Positions 51,611 through 63,382 of a DNA stretch of 64,000 nucleotides are shown in pieces. Source of the stretch: Stictocephala bisonia (lineage: Eukaryota > Arthropoda > Insecta > Hemiptera > Membracidae). The notes beneath the pieces are model-generated. The model saw nothing but the letters and a program-made list of their open reading frames with translations, was not told the origin of the DNA and made no database searches. Both the position numbers and the translations under genes were made by a program. Numbering within the stretch: position 1 is the stretch's first letter; each line of letters opens with the position of its first letter. Where the stretch lies: contig JAQJVL010000162.1 of assembly GCA_035578905.1 (NCBI GenBank), positions 592,160 to 656,159 on the forward strand. Direction: 5' to 3'.

Positions 51611-54600
51611 GTAAGTAAGGACTGTAAGTAATATACAATATGTTTTAGAATCTTGAACATAGCTTTTCTAAATATTATTACATACAAATGGTCAATCATG
51701 AAGTTTATAATTTTTAGTTTTAAAACAATTTAGGTTTGGGATAAAAGATATTTCTCAATACTGGTATTGTGCGCATTATACACCTTTAAATAATTTCAGC
51801 AAGTATGGTTGTCATATACAATTAATTTAGTATAATCGATATTGGAAAAATGGTCTAAATAATAATAAAGAACTTTTCATTATTACTATCGCTCAGCTTG
51901 TGAAATTACTCGAGATAGTAGAATTAGTACTAACACAAAACAGAATTAGTTTAAATAAAAGATTTTTCTACTTTTACACTGATAAAGAGAAATTAAATCA
52001 AATAGTGTTAACATTATTTTTTAGTTTATTGCTAAGCTTACGAAGCAAGATATTTCTTAGGGGTAACAACCCTTTATCCATTAAAAGTGACCTCTAGAGG
52101 TTATTCCCTAAATATAATAACTGGCCCAGATAGCTTGTCTATTCCCAAAATATAACACTCCATATAGGGTATCCCTCCAAAGAGTAACTTCTCCATATAG
52201 GGTATCCCCTCCTAACGGTAGCCTCTACATAATGGGTATCCCCTCCAAAGGGTAATCTCCACATATAGGGTATACCCTCCAAAGGGTAATCTCCACATAT
52301 AGGGTATACCCTCCAAAGGGTAATCTCCACATATAGGGTATACCCTCCAAAGGGTAATCTCCACATATAGGGTATACCCTCCAAAGGGTAATCTCCACAT
52401 ATAGGGTATACCCTCCAAACGGTAACCTCCACATATAGGGTATACCCTCAAAATGTTAATTTCTCCGTAAAGTGTACTTTATGCCTTATCTTTAGAAAAA
52501 TGTCCTAAATAATATAATCAACCGTTTTTGTCACAAACTTAACATCATTGTTTAACATTTGGGCTGCTTATAAGTTGCATACAGTATTTAAATAATAAAA
52601 ACTCAAGTGTACTTAGATGAGAGAGGTGACGTAACTAGTTATTGAAGTTAAAATATTCTCTTATCCCTATCCAAGTAATTTAATTATAACATTTCCTATG
52701 CCAAGGAAACTCAATGCGTCTAATTTTTTTTTTTTTAATTATAAGATAAACTTGAGCTAAACGATTATTTTAAATCAATTTTAATACATAAATTAACATC
52801 TATTTAAAAATGTTAGTTATAAAAATTATAATAAAACTTATAAATTAAACGATTTATCAATAAAATGTATACGCAATCAATGCTCAAACGAATCCATATT
52901 TAAAAAATAATTGTTGACGGAGAAAAAAATATCATACAAACTATTTCTCTCATATAAGGTATGATATGCAATATTTTATTTTTATTTCAGTAATTCACCA
53001 CTACCTTTACATAAATTTTTTGTATATGGGGCTCTTTCTCTCCCTCCTATATCCTACCGATGATACCATTAGCCAATAACAAAAGGAACTCAAATATCCA
53101 AAAGATCTAGATGCAGAATTACTAAAAACTACAGAAAATGGAGCTACGCTATTATCGGCAAGACAGGAGCTGTCCTCTGGTGTACCTACACATACTTGTA
53201 CATTACAGGCGCTGTCCTCTGGCGTCCATACACATACTTGTACATTACAGGCGCTGTCCTCTGGTGTCCTACACATACTTGTATATTACAGGCGCTGTCC
53301 TCTGGTGTCCATACACATACTTGTACATTACATGCGCTGTCCTCTGGCGTCCATACACATACTTGTACATTACAGGCGCTGTCCTCTGGCGTCCATACAC
53401 AAACTTGTACATTACATGCGCTGTCCTCTGGTGTCCATACACATACTTGTACATTACATGCGCTGTCCTCTGGCGTCCATCCACATACTTGTACATTACA
53501 GGCGCTGTCCTCTGGTGTCCATACACAAACTTGTACATTACATGCGCTGTCCTCTGGTGTCCATACACATACTTGTTCATTACATGCGCTGTCCTCTGGC
53601 GTCCATACACATACTTGTACATTACAGGCGCTGTCCTCTGGTGTCCATACACATACTTGTACATTACATGCGCTGTCCTCTGGCGTCCATACACATACTT
53701 GTACATTACAGGCGCTGACCTCTGGCTTCCATAAACATACTTATACATTACAGGCGCTGTCCTCTGGTGTCCATACACATACTTGTACATTACAGGCGCT
53801 GTCTTCTAGTGTCCCTACACATACTTGTATATTACAGGCGCTGTCCTCTGGCGTCCATACACAAACTTGTACATTACATGCGCTGTCCTCTGGTGTCCAT
53901 ACACATACTTGTACATTACATGCGCTGTCCTCTGGCGTCCATCCACATACTTGTACATTACAGGCGCTGTCCTCTGGTGTCCATACACAAACTTGTACAT
54001 TACATGCGCTGTCCTCTGGTGTCCATACACATACTTGTTCATTACATGCGCTGTCCTCTGGCGTCCATACACATACTTGTACATTACAGGCGCTGTCCTC
54101 TGGTGTCCATACACATACTTGTACATTACATGCGCTGTCCTCTGGCGTCCATACACATACTTGTACATTACAGGCGCTGACCTCTGGCTTCCATAAACAT
54201 ACTTATACATTACAGGCGCTGTCCTCTGGTGTCCATACACATACTTGTACATTACAGGCGCTGTCTTCTAGTGTCCCTACACATACTTGTATATTACAGG
54301 CGCTGTCCTCTGGCGTCCATACACATACTTGTACATTACAGGCGCTGACCTCTGGCGTCCATACACATACTTATACATTACAGGCGCTGTCCTCTGGCGT
54401 CTATACACATACTTGTACATTACATGCGCTGTCCTCTGGCGTCCATACACATACTTGTACATTACAGGCGCTGACCTCTGGCTTCCATAAACATACTTAT
54501 ACATTACAGGCGCTGTCCTCTGGTGTCCATACACATACTTGTACATTACATGCGCTGTCCTCTGGCGTCCATACACATACTTGTACATTACAGGCGCTGA

Positions 54601-57600
54601 CCTCTGGCGTCCATACACATACTTATACATTACAGGCGCTGTCCTCTGGCGTCCATACACATGTACATTACAGGCGCTGCCCTCTGGTGTTCCTACACAT
54701 ACTTGTACATTACAGGCGCTGTCCTCTGGCGTTCCTACACATACTTGTACATTACAGGCGCTGTCCTCTGGCGTCCATAAACATACTCGTACATTACAGG
54801 CGCTGTCCTCTGGTGTCCTACACATACTTGTACATTACAGGCACTGTCGTTTGGCGTCCATACACATACTTTTACATTACAGGCGCTGACCTCTGGCGTC
54901 CATACACATACTTGTACATTACAGGTGCTGTCCTCTGGCGTTCCTACACATACTTGTACATTACAGGCGCTGTCCTCTGGCGTCCATACACATACTTGTA
55001 CATTACAGGCGCTGTCCTCTGGTGTCCTACACATACTTGTATATTACAGGCGCTGTCCTCTGGCGTCCATACACATACTTGTATATTACATGCGCTGTCC
55101 TCTGTTGTCCATACACATATTTCTACATTACAGGCGCTGTCCTCTGGTGTCCTACACATACCTGTAAATTACAGGTGCAGTCCTCTGGTGTTTCTATACA
55201 TACTTGTACATTACAGGCGCTGTTCTCTGGCGTTCCTACACATACTTATACATTACAGGCACTGTCCTCTGGTGTTTCTGCACATACTTGTACATTACAG
55301 GCGCTGTCCTCTGGCGTTCCTACACATACTTGTACATTACATGCGCTGTCCTCTGGTGTCCTACACATACCTGTAAATTACAGGTGCAGTCCTCTGGTGT
55401 TCCTATACATACTTGTACATTACAGGCGCTGTTCTCTGGCGTTCCTACACATACTTATACATTACAGGCACTGTCCTCTGGTGTTTCTGCACATACTTGT
55501 ACATTACAGGCGCTGTCCTCTGGCGTTCCTACACATACTTGTACATTACATGCGCTGTCCTCTGGCGTTCCTACACATATTTGTACATTACAAGCGCTGT
55601 CTTCTAGTGTCCCTACACATACTTGTACATTACATGCGCTGTCCTCTGGCGTCCATACACATACTTGTACATTACAGGCGCTGTCCTCTGGTGTTCCTAC
55701 ACATACTTGTACATTACAGGCGCTGTCCTCTGGTGTCCTATACATACCTGTACATTACAGGCGCTGTCCTCTGGCATCCCTACACATACTTGTACATTAC
55801 AGGCGCTGTTCTCTGGCGTCCATACACATACTTTTACATTACAGGAGCTGTTTGCCATCTTTGCAGCACCACATTGACAGATATACTCAATACTTATTGC
55901 TTTTAAGTTTAAAATTTACATATTAAAAGAATATTAACATATTAACACATTAACATTTTATAAAGAAATAGATGAAACAGAGATAATATTTTATAGATAT
56001 CATTCTGTCAGACACAGTAATACTGCCTAAAATCATAGTTACATAACTTACAATCCCAATAATTAGGATCAATTTGAAATGCTATATAAAAATCTTCAAA
56101 AGGATAATGTATAGAAAAAATATTAAATTGTTTGATGATTAAAATAGGTTGATAGTTAATTCAAGTCTTATTTAAAAATAAAATAAATGTTAAATAAATC
56201 ATATATTTTTGGATAAAATAGTAATTCCATTTAAAATTCATGATATACAAAGCATTGTAATGAATTATTAAATAAAAAATCTAGAGGAATATGTTTCAAA
56301 CTAAGGAAACACTTCTAAAAAGAAACGCAAAGATACAGGAGTGCCTTCAAGATCTTGTGATATTACATGGACGCTCAGCTGCAATGCAGAATGGCCAGAA
56401 GACGTATGCCTTACCAAGCGTAGTCTAGTCTAGTGTAGAGGTGCCTGAACACTGGAGATTTTTTAGCCAAGTGTAATGCGATTTTCAGTGTTCACAGCTG
56501 TTAGAAAAACCTAATGGAGACCATTCTAAACTCTAGCTGTAGATCGCTGACTCTACGGTGTACACGGTGTTTGTGTGCCCTACTAGAGCACTCTAGTTCT
56601 ATTCGTTCGGTTTAATATTGGTAAGTGTTCTACCTAGAGTCAGTGCTGAGTTTATTTATGTTCATGTTATATCCAAGTTAAATACCGTAAATTTATTTCA
56701 CTGACTTGATGATTTTTTATTTATGAAAACAACTTGAAATTACTTTATTTAAAATAACAACATGTAAACAGTCAGCCTGTATTTACTAACAAATTAAGTA
56801 AAAAAATAAACTATCTATTAGCGTTTAGATTGAGCCACAGAAAATCGTGGGAGGGTTTGGCTACTGTACTGCAAAAATAAATATATATATAAATAATAAT
56901 AATAATAGAAATACAATGTATTACTTTATATTTCTATTGGTTTATTGAGTAAAATGATTTTATTGACAATCATGTTTATACTTAATCATAAAAACTTTCC
57001 TAAAATTCATTAATCATATTCCAGCATTTGTGGAAACAATAACAGATGTATTATTCCGAAAGGGGCTAAGTGAAACTGTTAACACATTTTGTATATGGTT
57101 CCCTTCCCCAACCCTACATTTCAGAGCAAGAGAAGATATTCAGGTGAGTCAGTCAAAATATATTTATGAATTTAGCACACAAATATTTGTCAGGGAAAGA
57201 TGATTTGATTAGATCTAAAATTCGTTCACCTTAGAAAATTCACATATAAACATATATGTCATCCAATGGCTAAACTGTAATGTTTTTGACCAAAAAAAAA
57301 CTAATCCAAACACATTTGAGGCGTAAAGGCCTTATTTCAAAAATGCTTACATCAAACACACACATAGTTTATGGAGAAAGATTACACCACAAAAATATTT
57401 ATATTTTTCCAAAAGTTTTAAAGAAAATTAATTGTAAAAGGAACGAACTGAATAATTAATTACTCGTTATAATACGAACATGACAAATAACTTACATTTT
57501 AAAATTAAATGGATTTATAATAATTACTTTAATTCATTATAATTTCTAGCTAACCTGTAAAAGAGTGGGTGTTCTGAATATTTCATATCTTCAAAGGTCA

Positions 57601-60600
57601 TTAAATTCATATTTTAGCCTTCTTTAGGAAATATACTAAAGGCAGAATAAGAATGAGATAACTTCGTATAGAATCTATTGTGATGAGTCAGTGAATTGAC
57701 AACAATGAAAACAAGCAAAACTTCGCTTACGTTAGAAATAATAATGATCGAGCCAAAAGCCAATACTTTATTAATAAGATTATTTACACAAATTTGATTA
57801 GGCATTTCTGAAATTAAATTCTGACATGAAAAATATTAGTTACTGAATTGTCCTGGTTTTCCTCTGTAGAATTAATGGAGTGTTTATTGAATTTAAATGC
57901 TTTATTTATAGATGTAGTTATTGCTTAAAGTTGTACTGAATTAGTTGTTTAAATTTTTTTTATATAATATAGCACCAAAATTATATTATTTACCTATACT
58001 AATATATAAAAGGATAAAAGCAGTTTGCCGGTTTCACTTACGAAATGTCGTATAGTGTGGGAAACGAAAGAACGAGTATTTCATGGATACAGGGATTTGA
58101 AAGGATATTCTAGGGTAACTAACAATCCGTACAAAGGAATTTAAAATCTAAAATTTATAAGACAAAAAATTTATAAACATAAAAATAGGAGTAAGAAGCT
58201 TTTAAATTCTTACTTTTCAAATATTTTTAGTACTTAACAATGCAGAGTTCTGCAAACTACATTTATCATAAATATACAACATAAACATAAAATAGGAGTA
58301 AGAAGCTATTAAATTCTTACTTTTCAAATACTTTTAGTACTTAACATTGCAGAGTTCTACAAACTACATTTATACATAAATATACAACAAATCTTCTTTT
58401 AATTCTTCAATTTAACTTTTTAGTATTGGCAAACATTTTAAATAGTTTTATTTCATTTTTATAGAAAATATTGAATAGCTCCACCTGTATGAAGAAATCA
58501 GATACAGTAAACCTAATCAAATGCTTCTTAGGTGACGGAATTCTTACTTCTTCAGGTATGTCACCAACAATATTAGGATCATTATTTTACAGTATAAATA
58601 TTAAATGGTATTTTATGGAATAGAATTAATTTTAATTTTAAAAACTTAAATAATTATAATTTATACATTCTAAAGACGTCGATAGTCAAGAAGTGGGAGA
58701 ATAAGAATTCCGATTGAGCATGATGAGTGTAGATAAGCGAATTTAGTCTTTTGTACATCAGAAGGCTGACTGTTCTCATTAATTAGCCCAAAGACAAAGG
58801 AACAGTCAGTGGTTCTCATTAATTAGCCAAAAAGACAAAGGAATAGTCAGTGGTTCTCATTAATTAGCCCAAAGACAAAGGAACAGTCAGTGGTTCTCAT
58901 TAATTAGCCCAAAGACAAAGGAACAGTCAGTGGTTCTCATTAATTAGCCCAAAGACAAAGGAACAGTCAGTGTTATCATTAATTAGCCCAAAGACAAAGG
59001 AACAGTCAGTGGTTATCATTAATTAGCCCAAAGACAAAGGAACAGTCAGTGGTTCTCATTAATTAGCCCAAAGACAAAGGAACAGTCAGTGGTTCTCATT
59101 AATTAGCCCAAAGACAAAGGAACAGTCAGTGGTTCTCATTAATTAGCCCAAAGACAAAGGAACAGTCAGTGGTTCTCATTAATTAGCCCAAAGACAAAGG
59201 AACTGTCAGTGGTTTTCATTAATTAGCCCAAAGACAAAGGAATAGTCAGTGGTTATCAGGTGACTCGTTTTATATATTGTTGTGACTCTGATTGGGATCG
59301 AGCTGAGAGATCCTTTAGCTTATTAAGCTAGGCTTTTACCAACCACGCTACCGACTGGTCATATATGAGCCTAGTTACAGCTGCTATACATGTAACTATT
59401 ATAAGATATTATTAAATATTTATGTAGACTATTACAACTAGCAAATTTAGAGCATACGATGTCATTTCTCATAGTCTTGCTTTTGCATTAAACTAGGGGA
59501 CACCCCTGCACGCTTCGCGTGCCAGCCCCGTCACTCATTGCGCTCATGACTTCTCGGCCTCCGACCTCGGTATGCAACTTTTGACAACACATATTAATAG
59601 TTAAACTGCATTTAGTACAGTTATAATATGTTATTTAACTTCCCGTAACTAACTCATTTCACTTGGCTTCTTAGCTTCCAACCTATTTTCAATAAAATTT
59701 AAAAACCCAATGCTGTTACTGAGATTAAGAAAGATCTATAAACCTTCTCAATATTATAAACGTCATTATTTAAATTTTGACACGTAATTGTATAGAGAAA
59801 AAAATATATAGAAAAAGTGCAATGATTGTGATTTTGTATAATGCATCAATAGGATAAATGCCAAGCATACAAAATAACATGTTTATTTAATTACAAAACA
59901 GCTGTTATTAATTTACTAAAATCAATTTAATATTATCCTTATAGAAAACTCTCTTAAGGGTGGTGTATACCCCTTAAGAGTACTTTGTCAATATGAAAGT
60001 ACTTTAGTTGTAATATTTAAGACCTAAGGAAAAATTATAAAACATTTCAGCTCTCTACCTTAATGGGAAGTTGGATAACTAGTCATGGGTGAGTGAGGTC
60101 ATTCTCTTTTATATATAGAGATTACAACAAACTATTTAAATAGTCGTATACTACCACTTTAAAAATTATATACAGTTAAATTGTAAAAATATGTAATATT
60201 TATTATTATTATTATTTATATCGTGGTAGGAGAGGGTAGATTACTAAATAATTGTTTTGTATTGTTTCAGAATAAAAAAATCATTATTAATTGATTTAGT
60301 TATTCCTTTCCTACATCGTATCAGTGATAAATCAATTGGGTTCATGAAATCACTCATTATTTTTTTAAATATTTTATAGTGTAAGAAAAGTTGTCTAATT
60401 AATGATTTAATAGTAATAAGGAAAGTTATGTTTTCTTCAGAGGCTATCACTAAGACAGAAAATAATTTACATCATAAAACTATATGGTATTGTGGTTCAG
60501 TAAAAAAACCTAAATTATATTTATTTTTAATTTTATTTACAATCTAAATCTAGTTACAACGAAAATATTTTTATGAATAATTTTTATAACTCTATAATTC

Positions 60601-62420
60601 ACTGCCAACAAGTTTAACTCTATTTAAAAATAAGCCAAATAAGTTTATTTTTTAAACTGTTAGTTTTTTTACCTAAAATAAAAAATAATTATCTATTCGT
60701 GATATAATTTTGGATGTTTATCAATGAAAAAATAAAATTATTACTGGACAGTAATAAGATAATAAGAGATTCCTGATTTTAACATTAGAATCAGTAATAA
60801 TATTTTTACATTATTCAGTAAATGTATTTAAAATTATATCAAAATGCATTACAACGATTCATTATCATTATGACGCCGATCGTATCATTATGGGCGAATA
60901 CGAGGAGCGAATTAGTGTATTGAGTGAAGAAGAACGGCTATTGTCATTGTTGCTAACTAAGACTGACATTTCCTTATAAAGATATATTTATTTATAGCCC
61001 AATAACCGGGACATCTAAGGAATAAACAGGTTTACAGTAATCCGCACCCCGTAGCATTGGTCTGATTTGTAGCATAGCCTGGTACTCAGTTCTCTTCACC
61101 ACACAACGTCCGGACCCTGACTACCACCCAACACGGACACCTCAGAATTTTAAAATAGTGTTCAGGTCGATGACAACCATTGAGCGGACGCTGCATCAGT
61201 ACATGGAGGACTGAACATACGAGTAGATCCTACAATCACAACAACACTTTTTCTCTAAGTAACTGGATTACAGCACTGTGCCTCTAAATTAATTTTGTAA
61301 ATAACCTCCCAAGTATTTTATACAAATATAATATTTAAGTATTTACTATCGTAAAATTTTTGGATAGTCTAATGCAATTTCTTCAACTTGGCTACATATT
61401 ATGGGTCCATGGACATAACAAAAGACATTTAATTTGTATAGTTTATAAATACTACTTATTTTTTAGTCACAAAACAAGAATAATGTTTTATTTATTTCAG
61501 TGGAGACTTGGAAAATAAAAAAACGTGTCTATCACAGTATATTCCAAATGAACAATTTGAAAGCTTTAATGCCAACTTTTAACAGGAACTGCCATATGTT
61601 AATGGCTAAATTGGCTGGGAAAATTGGCCAAGAGCCCCTGGACTTACTTCCTCTCATGTTGAACACCGCCCTTGCATCTATTTGCAGTATGTATTAATTT
61701 GATATATTATTAAGTAATCTACTTTTAAGTGTGTTAAAATAACAAAAATTAAAAGCAAAAACAGTTATCATATCATACACTTGGTTTTTGGATGTTGACC
61801 GCGTCATGTAATTATGTACACTATCCACAATCACTGGTGACGTTTCGGCCATATAGCAGTAGGGTGTATCATACACGTCGTCTCTCTACTGGGTGGCAGG
61901 GTTCATTCGCAGAGACCACGCCATGTGACACCCTGAACATGGCCCACAGTAATGTAGCCGAATCGTTGGCAGTAGTTGTGGATATGGTATGCTGTCTCTA
62001 GAAGTGTCCATGCCGATGGGAACCATTGAGAATATACTATGTGTTGGTATTAAGAGAACCTATCTTCAACAATCTCCTCAACAATTTGTCCCAAAGTAGC
62101 TGGGTTACAGCACTGTACAACTAGTACCGACAATTTCATTCGTTCGATTTATTTATTCTGAGAGTAGAGGATTTTATATTCCTTATTTCATACAGAAAAG
62201 ACAGAACAGTCCAGGTAACATTAAACCTGTATTAATGACAGGAAATCTTTAATGTCAATGTCTCAAATTTTCCCATTTATAATAACCATAGACAGCCATT
62301 TTGTTTAGTTAATCAGTCTTTCCCAAAACTGTTTTTGTTCACAGATTTGGTATATGGAGAAGAAATGGAGTATGATTTCGAATCAGAGGAATTTAAAAAC
62401 TTGAAACATGCAGTAACTAG
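51451..62420 (+). CDS. CYP4-family cytochrome P450, N-terminal part in five exons (gene runs off the window)
   Basis: Exons: 51,451-51,610; 57,025-57,143; 58,465-58,555; 61,501-61,686; 62,345-62,420. All junctions have GT...AG ends and the phases agree (1, 0, 1, 1, then 2 at the last donor). The product is a membrane-anchored monooxygenase of the endoplasmic reticulum; CYP4 members typically hydroxylate fatty acids, hormones or xenobiotics, and the substrate here is unknown. Residues 1-16 are a hydrophobic anchor, followed by WTHRR and the proline-rich hinge QPPLPVIG. Later blocks match CYP4 well: ILNSS ... FLGDGILTSSG, then VETWKIKKRVYHSIF (helix C), MPTFNRNCHMLMAKLAGK and LLPLMLNTALASIC. 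The helix-C WxxxR arginine, which normally contacts a heme propionate, aligns with lysine (WKIKK). The I-helix, ExxR and heme cysteine loop must lie beyond 64,000. About 200 residues are encoded here. Frames are intact and no stop was seen, so the gene looks functional on this part. Confidence 0.85.
52150..52466 (+). repeat. 34-bp satellite, about 9 copies, P450 intron 1
   Basis: Unit built on tatagggtataccctccaaa and gggtaatctccaca; period 34 bp (52,263 and 52,297). The central copies are identical, the left ones diverged. Each unit contains a short palindrome, agggtataccct. Confidence 0.95.
53160..55850 (+). repeat. 42-bp satellite, about 64 copies, P450 intron 1
   Basis: Unit built on gcgctgtcctctggcgtcca and tacacatacttgtacattac plus ag; period 42 bp (tgtcctct at 53,171 and 53,213). 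The array occupies half of intron 1. Variant patterns recur at 462 bp (11 units: the aaacttg variant at 53,401 and 53,863). It is open in several frames on both strands only because 42 is a multiple of 3 and the unit lacks stops. Confidence 0.97.
55870..57015. other. P450 intron 1, AT-rich remainder
   Basis: No gene or recognised repeat. A less AT-rich patch at 56,360-56,640 contains several tagtct/actcta motifs of unknown origin. Confidence 0.4.
57025..57143 (+). CDS. P450 exon 2
   Basis: Acceptor TTCCAG at 57,019-57,024, donor GTGAGT at 57,144. Encodes FVETITDVLFRKGLSETVN and FCIWFPSPTLHFRAREDIQ, corresponding to the first beta-sheet region of CYP4 proteins. Confidence 0.85.
57150..58170. 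other. P450 intron 2, nothing recognised
   Basis: AT-rich. actaatatataaaaggataa near 58,000 resembles a transposon terminus (Helitron or RTE style) but no other end was found. Confidence 0.4.
58174..58388 (+). repeat. 107-bp direct duplication, P450 intron 2
   Basis: Two adjacent copies about 107 bp apart (ataggagtaag at 58,185 and 58,292), several mismatches, ending 76 bp before exon 3. Confidence 0.85.
58465..58555 (+). CDS. P450 exon 3
   Basis: Acceptor TTTTTATAG, donor GTATGT at 58,556. Encodes KILNSSTCMKKSDTVNLIKC then FLGDGILTSSG, matching the CYP4 LGxGLLTSxG turn. Confidence 0.85.
58690..58765 (-). repeat. Long SINE, small fragment
   Basis: Has gatgagtgtagataagcgaa, as in copies at 39.3 and 60.9 kb. 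Confidence 0.4.
58768..59257 (+). repeat. 40-bp satellite, about 12 copies, P450 intron 3
   Basis: Unit ggttctcattaattagccca plus aagacaaaggaacagtcagt; period 40 bp (58,861 and 58,901). It lies directly against the 3' side of the tRNA-like SINE on its right, from whose tail it may have grown. Confidence 0.95.
59280..59365 (-). repeat. tRNA-derived SINE head
   Basis: On the minus strand TAGCGTGGTTGG matches the polymerase III A box (one mismatch) and AGCTCGATCCC the B box, with tRNA-like spacing and partial pairing around the anticodon position. It is not a working tRNA gene: stems are imperfect. Different from the long SINE family. Confidence 0.5.
59493..60121 (-). mobile_element. Non-autonomous Helitron, 629 bp, P450 intron 3
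   Basis: Minus strand. The 5' end is TCTCTATATATAAAAGAGAA at 60,121, preceded by A. The 3' end is a hairpin GCACGCGAAGCGTGC (59,522-59,508), an 11-base spacer, then CTAG (59,496-59,493) followed by T. These are the defining Helitron features: TC start, subterminal hairpin, CTRR end, insertion between A and T, no duplication. No Rep or helicase coding region, so it is non-autonomous. Contains a GC-rich 3' patch unlike its surroundings. Confidence 0.85.
60125..60865. other. P450 intron 3, AT-rich, nothing recognised
   Basis: No gene or repeat family identified. Confidence 0.45.
60868..61290 (-). repeat. Long tRNA-headed SINE, P450 intron 3
   Basis: On the minus strand, AGGCACAGTGCTGTAATCCA at the head, then body segments tgtccg, ggtagtcagggtccggacg and the actgagtaccaggct block, ending in cgatcggcgtcat. 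Confidence 0.65.
61501..61686 (+). CDS. P450 exon 4
   Basis: Acceptor TTTATTTCAG, donor GTATGT at 61,687. Encodes helix C (ETWKIKKRV) and the MPTFNRNCHMLMAKL to ALASIC region. Confidence 0.9.
61975..62130 (-). repeat. Long SINE head, P450 intron 4
   Basis: On the minus strand, GTACAGTGCTGTAACCCAGC followed by tactttgggacaaattgttg and, further on, ggacacttctagagacagc. Only the first about 155 bp are present. Confidence 0.65.
62345..62420 (+). CDS. P450 exon 5
   Basis: Acceptor TTGTTCACAG, donor GTATGT at 62,421. Encodes LVYGEEMEYDFESEEFKNLK and HAVTR, the position of the CYP4 ETAMG-type helix E/F segment. No exon 6 was recognised before the end of the window. Confidence 0.75.
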
Positions 62421-63382
62421 GTATGTTGTTAAGTTGGATATGTAGTTACCTATGCGTAACATCAAACGTTTCTGAAATAATTATTAACTAAGGTTCTAAA
62501 ATAGGGTATTATATTTTATACCTACACTATAATTTATATCAGAAATTGACTATTCTAAACCCATTACTTAAAACAATTCTTATTGTCTTAAGTAAGCAAT
62601 ATAAGAACAGTTAGTTTGCTCAAGTTGTATATTTATAGATGTTTTCATAATATAACTCTATAATAATTGTTTTTTTGAGACTTAAATAATATAGTATGAA
62701 CAATATTATATGTAATCTGATAAAATGTATGTAAGTTGAACGTATTTACTTATGTAATCTCAATATATATAATCCAAAATTCCCGAAAAAAAACTGAGAG
62801 TTTGATAACATATGAATGAAAGTTAGGTTTTGTATCATTAAAACCTACTGAGAGAATATATAGAATTTATTAGGGGTAGAAATAGCCCCACAACGTTTCC
62901 CGATTTGCATACGAGTAACATTTGTACAAATTTCAGCTAATAGTTTATTTAAAACAGACGATACAAATAATTTAAACATGACGCAAATGCTTGGCTGTTA
63001 CGGTTTTAATTTTGATATGTTTATGGTTACTAACCCTGACATAATATCAATGTTTTGCATCGCACTAAAGTAGACTCATAGGGTTTTTTAGACTACAACA
63101 CTTTTTTATGAAGAAGAACAAAATGGAGCTTGAATTTTATATTGATGTGATGGTTTGTAGTGAACCAACAAGGGAGGGTAAGCAAGCGTATAGAACATCC
63201 TCGTAGTGAAGAAATGGTTGTCAGGTAGTCGTAATATATTTTTTTTTTAAAAGAAACTTTTATTAAGTGATGACTTTTGTCTCTTTTAGAACAAACTACT
63301 TTAACCCTTAGTAGACCATACGATTTTCATATAAACTTAAATGGTGGTGTATTCGGCTTTGGATTAGTCTAAAAATGTTCAT
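62421..63382. other. P450 intron 5 (presumed), nothing recognised
   Basis: AT-rich sequence after the last recognised donor. No further P450 exon found. Confidence 0.45.

Noticed and set aside
52139..52451. Minus-strand frames in the 34-bp array
   Set aside because: Three overlapping frames of the same minisatellite; intronic, no protein character.
53196..55376. 726-codon and several other long open frames on both strands in the 42-bp array
   Set aside because: The repeat unit is 42 bp with no stop in most frames, so openness follows automatically. Frames overlap on both strands, the peptide is a 14-residue iteration, and the array is inside a P450 intron.
44610..59257. CRISPR-like arrays
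   Set aside because: The 99-, 42-, 34- and 40-bp arrays are direct tandem repeats without unique spacers, in an insect genome.
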